In this document: piece by piece, positions 57,482 through 64,000 of the stretch
Layout: each line of letters opens with the position of its first letter
Numbering within the stretch: the first letter of the stretch is position 1
Assembly (NCBI RefSeq): GCF_003116815.1
Contig: NZ_QDKQ01000056.1
Coordinates: forward strand, 102,118 to 166,117
Source of the DNA: Caulobacter endophyticus
GTDB lineage: Bacteria > Pseudomonadota > Alphaproteobacteria > Caulobacterales > Caulobacteraceae
DNA length: 64,000 bases
Reading direction: 5' to 3'
Notes under the pieces: model-generated
What the model saw: the letters and a program-made list of their open reading frames with translations, nothing else
Databases searched by the model: none
Told to the model about the DNA's origin: nothing
Program-made: the position numbers and the translations under genes

Positions 57482-57516
57482 AGCGCCCGCCCAGCCGCAA
57501 AGGCCGGACGGGCGCT
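57482..57516 (-). terminator. hairpin after skp/ompH
   Basis: On the minus strand AGCGCCCG (57516-57509) pairs with CGGGCGCT (57489-57482), extended by an imperfect CGG/CCG part, followed by TTCCGTT. It lies 9 bases after the ompH stop and probably ends part of the bamA-skp transcript before lpxD. Confidence 0.55.
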
Positions 57517-57524
57517 CTCGGTGC

Positions 57525-58193
57525 TTAGCGCTGCAGCTGGGCGGCCAGCTGGGCGGCTTGCTGCGGGGTCAGCTTGGTGCGTTCCAGAGCCTGGAACGAA
57601 CCGGCCTTGCCGCGGGCGTCCAGGGCGCTGACGATCTGGGCGGTGATGTCCATGGCCGGGTTGAAGATGGCCACGGCGCTACGCTCCAGCAGCACGCCGC
57701 ACTGCTTGGACTGGTAGGCCGAGATCACGGCCGGCTGCAGTTCCGTCGAGTAGGTCTGCTGGGCGGTGTCGGCGGTGGCGACCAGTTCCATCTGGGTGTG
57801 GGCGGCGTCGCGCTGCAGGGCGCTCTGCTCCAGTTCCAGGTCGGCCTTCTGCTTTTCGCGGGCGTTGATGTCGGCGGCCGGGGTCTTGGCGGCGGCGTTG
57901 AACGCGTCGATCTTGGTCTGCAGAGCCTTTTCACGGGCGGCCAGCGGCGACTCGGCCGTGGTCTGCAGGGCCTTCAGGCGGGCGTCGAGCGCCTTGCCGG
58001 TGGCCGAAGTGCCGCGCACGGCGCCAGCCGAGAACACGCACAGATTGGCGATCGGAGCGCCGTGGGTGATCGCCGGGGCGGCCGGAGCGGCCGGAGCCTT
58101 GGCGAGCGGGGCGGCGGCTTGAGCGAAGGCGCCCGAGGCCACGGCGAACGCGGCCAGGCCCGAAGCGGCGGCGGCGAAGAACTTGGAGGACAT
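57525..58193 (-). CDS. OmpH/Skp family periplasmic chaperone
   Basis: The 222-residue protein has a signal peptide (MSSKFFAAAASGLAAFAVASGAFAQ), an Ala/Pro-rich spacer, and the OmpH helical arms (KALDARLKALQTTAESPLAAREKALQTKIDAFNAAA...EKQKADLELEQSALQRDA), then YQSKQCGVLLERSAVAIFNPAMDITAQIV. Skp-type chaperones hold unfolded barrel proteins; the position next to bamA and lpxD fits. The C-terminus ends with a helix LTPQQAAQLAAQLQR. Confidence 0.93.
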   Translation of the reverse strand: MSSKFFAAAASGLAAFAVASGAFAQAAAPLAKAPAAPAAPAITHGAPIANLCVFSAGAVRGTSATGKALDARLKALQTTAESPLAAREKALQTKIDAFNAAAKTPAADINAREKQKADLELEQSALQRDAAHTQMELVATADTAQQTYSTELQPAVISAYQSKQCGVLLERSAVAIFNPAMDITAQIVSALDARGKAGSFQALERTKLTPQQAAQLAAQLQR

Positions 58194-58215
58194 GTCGTCT
58201 AAAGCCTTGTGGAGA

Positions 58216-60576
58216 TTAGAAACGAGTGGAGGTGGAGAAACGGAAGGTTTCCGTCCGGTCGTAGTCTTCCTTCGCCAGGATGCGGCTGATGTCGAACCGG
58301 ATCGGTCCCATCGGCGACTTCCAGTCGATGCTCACGCCCGCCGAAGCGCGCAGACCAAGGTTGTCCCTGATCGTGTCGCTGAACTCGCCGGGCGAAACTT
58401 GGCGGTCGACGTCGTCCAGCTGGCCGGCGGTGCCGAAGTCGCTGAACAGCGCGGCCTTGATGCCATACTGCTCGGGCAGGAAGGTCGGGATCGTCAGTTC
58501 CAGCGAACCGATCGCGTACAGCTTGGCGCCGAGGGCGCTGTTGTCTGTCAGCGTATCGCGCGGGCCGATACCGGCCGTCTCGAAGCCGCGGAACGACTGG
58601 CCGCCCTTGTAGAAGCGGTCGTTGATCCGGACGCTGTCGCCGCCCCAGCCCTCGATGTAGCCGGCCGAACCGGTGGCGCTGAACACGAAGTCCTTGTTGA
58701 AGCCCCAGTACCAGCCGCCGTCGACTTCGGTCTTGAGGTAGTTCACGTCGCCGCCGAAGCCGGCCAAGTCCTGGTTCAGGTCGGCGAAGAAGCCGCGGGT
58801 CGGACGCAGCGGGTCGTTCCGCTTGTCCAGGCGCAGGCCGTAGCCGACCAGCGAGGTCATGTAGGCGCCGCGCTGCAGGCAGAGGATCGTCGAGACGGTG
58901 CCATTGGTGCAGTAGCTGTCGGCCACGCTGACCTCGTCCTGGCGCAGGGTGTACCGCAGGCTCATCGAGGTGTTTTGCGTCAAGCCGAAGCCCATGGTGA
59001 AGCCGCCGCCCAGCGACTTGGTGTCGTAGGCCGCGAACTCGCTGAGGTCATATCGGTACGAGTAGAGGTTCACGCCCGCGGCCAAATTGCGGCCCAGGAA
59101 GCGCGGCTCGGTGAACGCGAAGTCGACCTGCTGGCGCAGCGAGCCCACCGACACGCGGGCGCGCAGGTTCTGGCCGCGGCCGCGGAAGTTGCGCTGGGTG
59201 ACGCCGACGTCCAGCACCAGCTGGTCGACCGAGCTGTAGCCGGCGCTGAACGACAGTTCGCCCGTCGGCTGCTCCTCGACCTTGACCCGTAGGTTGGTGC
59301 GGTCGGGGGCGGCGCCGGGCACCTCCTCGATGGTCACGTCCTTGAAGAAGCCCAGGCGGCGCATGTTGTTGCGCGAGCGATCGACGAGCACACGGTTGTA
59401 GGCGTCGCCCTCGGCGACTTCCATCTCGCGGCGCAGGACGTAGTCGAGCGTGGCGGTGTTGCCGACGATGTCGATGCGGTCGACGTAGACGCGCGGGCCT
59501 TCACGAACCGAGAAGACCACGTCGACCGTCTGGGTCTCGCGGTTGGGCACGTAGCGCGGACGCACGTCCACGAAGGCGAAGCCGGCCGCGCCCGCAGCGA
59601 ACGTCAGGGCGTCGGTGGCCTGCTCGATGCGCTCGTCCTCGTAGATCTGGCCGGTCTTGATCGGCAGGATCTGGGCCAGCAGGTTGCCGTCCAGCTTCTT
59701 CAGCTCGGTTTCGACGGTGACCTTGCCGAACTTGTACTTGGGACCTTCGTCGATCGTGTAGGTGACCGCGAAGCCGTTCTTGTCGGTGGCCAGCTCGGCC
59801 GTGGTGGCCACGACGCGGAAATCGAAGAAACCGCGGTTGCGGTAGTACTTGCGCAGTTGTTCGCGGTCGTACTCGATCCGGTCAGGGTCGTAGTTGTCGT
59901 TGCTGGTCAGGAACTTGTACCAGTGCGACTCCTTGGTGACGATGACGTCGGAGAGCTCGTTGTCCGAGAACTCCTTGTTGCCCAGGAAGTTGACGCCCAG
60001 GACGCCGCTCTTGGGGCCTTCGTTGATCTCGAACACCAGGTCGACGCGCTTCTGAGGCAGCTCGACCACCTTGGGCGTCACGGTCGCCGAGATGCGGCCC
60101 GAACGACGATAGAGTTCGATGATGCGCTGGACGTCGGCCTGCACCTTGGCGCGGGTGAAGATGCCGCGCGGACGGATCTGCACCTCGTCCTTCAGCTTGT
60201 CTTCCTTGAGGGCCGAGTTCCCCTCGAAGACCACCTGGTTGATGATCGGGTTCTCGACCACCTTGACCACCAGGTCGCCGCCCACCAGCTCGATGGAGAC
60301 GTCGGCGAACAGGTCGGTGCGGGCCAGGGTCTTCAGCGCCAGGTCGAGGCGGGCCGGGTCGACCGTCTCGCCCGGCTGGATCGGCAGGTAGGAGAGCACC
60401 GTGCCCGCCTCGATCCGCTCGTTGCCCTGCACGACGATGCGCTGCACCACGCCCGACGTCTGGGCCTGGGCGAAAGCGACCTGGGGCGCGATCAGGGCGG
60501 TGGAGCCGAAGAGAAGCGCAACGCCGGTGGCGAACGCGGCGCTATGGGCGCGAATTTTGCTCATGGGACCAATCAT
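58216..60576 (-). CDS. bamA: outer membrane protein assembly factor BamA
   Basis: The starts at 60576 or 60564 are both possible (MIGPMSKIRAHSAAF); the signal peptide runs to VAFAQ. Five POTRA domains follow (about 35-425: VVQRIVVQGNERIEAGTV, NPIINQVVFEGNSALKEDKL ...), then the barrel (about 440-786) with ELSFSAGYSSVDQLVLDVGV and the RGF motif in FKGGQSFRGFETAG near the end. The last residues FRFSTSTRF end in Phe. BamA inserts outer-membrane barrel proteins. It lies 17 bases after rseP. Confidence 0.96.
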   Translation of the reverse strand: MIGPMSKIRAHSAAFATGVALLFGSTALIAPQVAFAQAQTSGVVQRIVVQGNERIEAGTVLSYLPIQPGETVDPARLDLALKTLARTDLFADVSIELVGGDLVVKVVENPIINQVVFEGNSALKEDKLKDEVQIRPRGIFTRAKVQADVQRIIELYRRSGRISATVTPKVVELPQKRVDLVFEINEGPKSGVLGVNFLGNKEFSDNELSDVIVTKESHWYKFLTSNDNYDPDRIEYDREQLRKYYRNRGFFDFRVVATTAELATDKNGFAVTYTIDEGPKYKFGKVTVETELKKLDGNLLAQILPIKTGQIYEDERIEQATDALTFAAGAAGFAFVDVRPRYVPNRETQTVDVVFSVREGPRVYVDRIDIVGNTATLDYVLRREMEVAEGDAYNRVLVDRSRNNMRRLGFFKDVTIEEVPGAAPDRTNLRVKVEEQPTGELSFSAGYSSVDQLVLDVGVTQRNFRGRGQNLRARVSVGSLRQQVDFAFTEPRFLGRNLAAGVNLYSYRYDLSEFAAYDTKSLGGGFTMGFGLTQNTSMSLRYTLRQDEVSVADSYCTNGTVSTILCLQRGAYMTSLVGYGLRLDKRNDPLRPTRGFFADLNQDLAGFGGDVNYLKTEVDGGWYWGFNKDFVFSATGSAGYIEGWGGDSVRINDRFYKGGQSFRGFETAGIGPRDTLTDNSALGAKLYAIGSLELTIPTFLPEQYGIKAALFSDFGTAGQLDDVDRQVSPGEFSDTIRDNLGLRASAGVSIDWKSPMGPIRFDISRILAKEDYDRTETFRFSTSTRF

Positions 60577-60593
60577 GGACGGGCGGCGGTCGT

Positions 60594-61790
60594 TCACGTG
60601 AACAGGCCGCCGATGAATTTGAACACGTCGTAGCGGTTGAGGTCGTTCCACGCCGCGAACAGCATGAAACACAGGATCAAGGCAAGGCCCGCGCGGAAGC
60701 CGGCGGCCTGGAAGTCGGCCCGCAGAGGACGCCGGAAGACGGCCTCATAGGCGTAGAGCAGCAGGTGGCCGCCATCCAGCACGGGGATCGGCAGCAGGTT
60801 CATGAAGCCGATGCTGACCGAAAGGCTGGCGATCAGGATCGCCTGGCTGGCGACCGTGCGGATGATCATCGTCTTGACGTCGGGGGCGCCCTCGACGCTG
60901 GCCTGGGTCACCGCGCCGGCGGTCTTGCCGATGCCGATGATGCCGCTGATCTGGTCGGCCGGCAGTTGGCCGGTCACCAGGCGCCCGAGATAGAAGCCGA
61001 TGGTCTTGAGCATGTCCCAGACCTGCGCCGTGGCGCGCGGGATAGCCATCCAGACGGAGGAGCGCTCGAAATAGCCGCGACCGCCGAGCGACACGCCCAG
61101 ACGGCCGACCTTCACACGGCCGGCGATCTCGTCCTTCTGCTCGACCAGCGTCGGCGTGGCGGTAAGCTCCACCATCTGCTGGGCGCGCTGCACCGTGAAC
61201 TGCACCGGCAGCTTGGCGCGCAGGCTCACATAGGCCGAGACGTCGCGATAGCTTTCGACGGCCTTGCCATCCATCTTCACGATGACGTCGGCGGGCTTGA
61301 AGCCGGCGACCTCGGCGGCGCTCCTGGGCTCGACGGCCTGCACGATGACCTGGGTCTTCAGGTCGCCGATGGTCACCTGCATCACGGCGAAGACCAGGAT
61401 GGCCAGGATGAAATTGGCGACCGGGCCGGCCGCCGCGATGATCGCCCGCTGCCAGACCGGCTTGAAATGGAAGTACTGCTTCAGCGCCGCCGCGCCCTCG
61501 CGGTCGGCGATCTCGCGCTTCATGGCGTCCAGGTCGTTCTGGTCGGGCACGCTGGCGGCGTTCTCGTCGCCGGAGAAGCGTACATAGCCGCCCAGCGGGA
61601 TCGAGGCGATGCGCCACTCCACGCCGCGCTTGTCGCGCCAGGAAACGAGGGGCGCGCCAAAGCCGATGGAGAAGCGATCGATCGCCACCCCACAGGCCCG
61701 CGCGGCCCAATAGTGTCCCAGCTCGTGCACCGTCACGACGACGGACAGCACGATGACCATGGACACGATCGCGATCAGAAGACCGATCAT
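60594..61790 (-). CDS. rseP: site-2 intramembrane metalloprotease RseP/MmpA
   Basis: The 398-residue inner-membrane protein has the catalytic zinc motif HELGH at residues 22-26 in the first helix and LPIPVLDGGHLLLYAYE near the end. One PDZ domain (about 140-215: ...QAVEPRSAAEVAGFKPADVIVKMDGKAV) lies between membrane helices. It cleaves membrane-anchored substrates; the Caulobacter homologue MmpA acts on PodJ. The gene follows dxr. Confidence 0.96.
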   Translation of the reverse strand: MIGLLIAIVSMVIVLSVVVTVHELGHYWAARACGVAIDRFSIGFGAPLVSWRDKRGVEWRIASIPLGGYVRFSGDENAASVPDQNDLDAMKREIADREGAAALKQYFHFKPVWQRAIIAAAGPVANFILAILVFAVMQVTIGDLKTQVIVQAVEPRSAAEVAGFKPADVIVKMDGKAVESYRDVSAYVSLRAKLPVQFTVQRAQQMVELTATPTLVEQKDEIAGRVKVGRLGVSLGGRGYFERSSVWMAIPRATAQVWDMLKTIGFYLGRLVTGQLPADQISGIIGIGKTAGAVTQASVEGAPDVKTMIIRTVASQAILIASLSVSIGFMNLLPIPVLDGGHLLLYAYEAVFRRPLRADFQAAGFRAGLALILCFMLFAAWNDLNRYDVFKFIGGLFT

Positions 61791-61821
61791 CGGCTTGGAA
61801 TCAGAGCTCCCCGGTCACTTC

Positions 61822-63012
61822 CTAATGCCGCTTTTGAGCGACAACCTCGGCCGCAATACGGCGAGCGGAACCGTCGATCATGACGGCTGTGTCAAGAACG
61901 TCACCTGCCGTTACGGCGAGGTCCCCTACCCCGTTCATGCGTTCAAGCGTCCCCTCAACCGACGCGGCAATATCGAGAAAGCCGATCTGCCGGTCAAGGA
62001 AAGCCGCGACGGCGACTTCATTCGCTGCGTTCATCGCTGTCGGCGCGCCGCCGCCCAGGCGCAGAGCCTCGCGCGCGACGCCCAGAAGCGGGAAGCGCGA
62101 AAGGTCCGGATCCTCGAAGGTCAGCTGGCCATAAGCCCCCAGATCCAGGGGCTTGGCCGGCCAGTCCAGCCGTTCGGGCCACGAATAGGCGTAGGAAATC
62201 GGGCTGCGCATGTCGGGCGGGCCGAGCTGCGCCAGGGTGGAGCCGTCGGTGTACTCCACCAGGCTGTGAATCACCGACTGCGGGTGGATCACGACGCCGA
62301 TACGGTCTTCGGGCGTATCGAACAGGTAGGAGGCCTCGATCATCTCGAGCCCCTTGTTCATCATCGACGCCGAATCCACCGAGATCTTCGCGCCCATCGA
62401 CCAGTTCGGATGGGCGATCGCCTGCTCGGGCGTGGCCATGGCCATCTGCTCGCGGGTCCAGGTACGGAACGGACCGCCCGAGGCGGTGAGGATCAGGCGG
62501 GCCACGCGGTCCAGGCACGCCGGCTGCAGCACCTGGAAGATCGCTGAATGTTCGGAATCGACCGGGATCACCGTACCGCCGGCCTGACGCGAGATGCGCA
62601 GCAACTCGGGACCGGCGCAGACCAGGCTTTCCTTGTTGGCCAGGGCCACGACGGCGCCGGTGCGGGCGGCCGCCAGGGTCGGCGCCAGGCCCGCCGCGCC
62701 GACGATGGCCGACATCACCCAGTCCGCGCCCATGGCCGCGGCCTGGGCCACGGCCTCCGAACCGGCAGCGGCCTCGACGCCGGACCCGGCCAGACGCTCG
62801 CGCAGGTCGCCCAGCAGCGCCTCGTCCTCGATCACCGCCAGCTTCGGACGCCAGCGCAGCGCCTGCTGGGCCAAGCGATCGACATTGCGACCGGCCGCCA
62901 GGGCGAGGATTTCGACCGGAACCTTGGACTGTTCGAAGAGATCTAGCGTGGAAACGCCGATGGAGCCGGTCGAGCCGAGCACCACCACCTTACGTGCGTT
63001 CAAGGCAGCCAT
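61822..63012 (-). CDS. dxr: 1-deoxy-D-xylulose 5-phosphate reductoisomerase
   Basis: The start at 63012 gives 396 residues. NADPH motif [29 protein letters not shown], and the metal/substrate segment [12 protein letters not shown] followed by the loop [27 protein letters not shown]. Second step of the MEP isoprenoid pathway. It overlaps the cdsA stop by 13 bases. Confidence 0.97.
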   Translation of the reverse strand: MAALNARKVVVLGSTGSIGVSTLDLFEQSKVPVEILALAAGRNVDRLAQQALRWRPKLAVIEDEALLGDLRERLAGSGVEAAAGSEAVAQAAAMGADWVMSAIVGAAGLAPTLAAARTGAVVALANKESLVCAGPELLRISRQAGGTVIPVDSEHSAIFQVLQPACLDRVARLILTASGGPFRTWTREQMAMATPEQAIAHPNWSMGAKISVDSASMMNKGLEMIEASYLFDTPEDRIGVVIHPQSVIHSLVEYTDGSTLAQLGPPDMRSPISYAYSWPERLDWPAKPLDLGAYGQLTFEDPDLSRFPLLGVAREALRLGGGAPTAMNAANEVAVAAFLDRQIGFLDIAASVEGTLERMNGVGDLAVTAGDVLDTAVMIDGSARRIAAEVVAQKRH

Positions 63013-63848
63013 CCCCACTGGTCGAACAGGCGCACCGCGGCGACGACGATGGCGGCGAACATCAGGCCGTCGACGCGGTCCAGCAGGCCGCCGTGGCCCG
63101 GGATCAGGTCGCCGGAGTCCTTCACGCCGAAGCGGCGCTTGAGCATCGATTCCCAGAGGTCGCCGGTCATGGTGGCCAGGCCGCCCAGGAAGCCGATGGC
63201 GGCGGCCACGGGCCAGGTTAGGTCCATATCGGGCAGGCGCGGCAGGGCCTCGGCCAGCAGGTCGACGCCGATCGCGGCCAGGGCCGCGGCCAGCAGGCCG
63301 CCGAAGAAGCCCGACCAGGTCTTGTTGGGCGAGAACCGGGGCCAAAGCTTGGGACCCTTGAAAATGCTGCCGGTGACATAGGCGAAGATGTCGGCGAACC
63401 AGGTCACCGCAAACAGCAGCAGCGTCCACGACAGCCCGGCCGGGCTGAGCCGCAGCCACAGCAGGGTGATGCAGGCCGGCGCGATGTAGATGACGCCATA
63501 GGCCGCGTCGGCCCGGCGCTCGACCGCGCCGCGGGCCAGCAGGGCGGCGGCGGCGGCCCCGGCGGCGGCCAGCGGCCAGGTCAGGATGTAGTGACCGCGG
63601 AAGGCCGCGACGAGCGAGATCAGCACCGCCACGCCCACGGCGATCGCGACGCCGACCGGCGCCTTGGGGGCGCTCATCATGCCCCACTCGCGCGCCAGCA
63701 GCGCGGTGCAGAGCGCCAGCAGCAGCAGGAACCACACCTGGCCGAACCAGACAGCGGCCACGACCGTGGGTACGAGCACCGTGGCCGAAACCACGCGCGT
63801 ACCCAGATTGCCCCAGTTGAAGCGCTTAGCCGGCGACGGCGACGTCAT
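63000..63848 (-). CDS. cdsA: phosphatidate cytidylyltransferase
   Basis: I place the start at 63848 (GGAGG about 14 bases before), giving 282 residues; 63866 is also possible. There are about eight membrane helices, and the C-terminal signature [29 protein letters not shown] is the CdsA motif. It makes CDP-diacylglycerol for phospholipids. The start overlaps the uppS end by 23 bases. Confidence 0.95.
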   Translation of the reverse strand: MTSPSPAKRFNWGNLGTRVVSATVLVPTVVAAVWFGQVWFLLLLALCTALLAREWGMMSAPKAPVGVAIAVGVAVLISLVAAFRGHYILTWPLAAAGAAAAALLARGAVERRADAAYGVIYIAPACITLLWLRLSPAGLSWTLLLFAVTWFADIFAYVTGSIFKGPKLWPRFSPNKTWSGFFGGLLAAALAAIGVDLLAEALPRLPDMDLTWPVAAAIGFLGGLATMTGDLWESMLKRRFGVKDSGDLIPGHGGLLDRVDGLMFAAIVVAAVRLFDQWGWLP

Positions 63849-64000
63849 CGGCTGCAATGCCTCCATAGCGCCGGTCACGGCTACGATATTCCGCGACGGC
63901 GGCGGCCAGGTGTTCGGGCCCATAGTCAGGCCACAGCACATCCTGGAACACCAGTTCTGCGTAGGCGCATTCCCACAGCAGGAAATTCGAGATCCGGTGC
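63826..64000 (-). CDS. uppS: undecaprenyl diphosphate synthase, C-terminal part only
   Basis: The frame open to the window edge reads [20 protein letters not shown], then [27 protein letters not shown] before stop 63826. ISNFLLW, AYAE and RDRRxGG are UppS C-terminal motifs. Only the last 57 residues lie in the window; the gene starts beyond 64000. It precedes cdsA, as in many bacteria. Confidence 0.93.
   Translation of the reverse strand, partial: HRISNFLLWECAYAELVFQDVLWPDYGPEHLAAAVAEYRSRDRRYGGIAADDVAVAG

Overview
The window is about 64 kb of high-GC chromosomal DNA from an alphaproteobacterium, most likely Caulobacter or a close relative. I infer this from several features: LpxI instead of LpxH in the lipid A pathway; the gene orders dnaB-marC-alr-radA-cvpA-purF and lptD-surA-pdxA-rsmA; TonB-dependent receptors; a soluble chemoreceptor; and intergenic palindromes of a kind I associate with Caulobacter. 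Genes are dense, many neighbours overlap by ATGA or GTGA, and I see no tRNA, rRNA gene, prophage, insertion sequence or CRISPR array. The content is mainly conserved housekeeping chromosome.

Layout. At 1-3.8 kb lie the end of an ABC-F ATPase, two unknown proteins and an 890-base gene-free stretch with palindromes. At 3.4-5.7 kb (minus strand) is pepA-holC-I78 lipoprotein. At 5.9-14 kb (plus) is the LPS export and outer-membrane assembly run lptF-lptG-lptD-surA-pdxA-rsmA, followed by two receiver-only response regulators. At 14.9-21.1 kb (minus) is fabD-fabG-acpP-fabF-mltG-yicC-gmk. At 21.3-25.4 kb are a periplasmic peroxiredoxin, a frameshifted TonB-dependent receptor and two exported proteins. 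At 25.5-31.2 kb are rpsF-rpsR-rplI, a second TonB-dependent receptor bracketed by terminators, and dnaB. At 31.3-38.6 kb are marC, alr, radA, cvpA, purF, a bile-acid-symporter-like transporter and an SDR. At 38.9-40.4 kb is a soluble chemoreceptor. At 40.4-44.4 kb (minus) is the yfgM-bamB-der cluster. At 44.7-47 kb (minus) are a small membrane protein, an ECF sigma factor, its probable anti-sigma partner and panB. At 47-51 kb are a HAD phosphatase, an ArsC/Spx-like reductase, heme oxygenase, a DUF454 protein, a 64-residue protein, a 2'-5' RNA ligase-like phosphodiesterase and a GST. At 51.1-53 kb is an unusual FliK-like/FlhB-C-like pair. At 53-64 kb (minus) is the envelope run uppS-cdsA-dxr-rseP-bamA-skp-lpxD-fabZ-lpxA-lpxI-lpxB.

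Together the window encodes a large part of Gram-negative envelope construction: fatty acid supply (fabD/G/F/Z, acpP), lipid A synthesis (lpxA/D/I/B), LPS export (lptF/G/D), beta-barrel assembly and periplasmic chaperones (bamA, bamB, surA, skp), the isoprenoid and phospholipid steps (dxr, uppS, cdsA) and peptidoglycan (alr, mltG). The items most worth following up are the frameshifted receptor, the palindromic intergenic elements, the ECF module with a non-zinc anti-sigma candidate, the FliK-like/FlhB-C pair outside a flagellar locus and the tandem orphan receivers. I did not find a clearly new multi-gene system.
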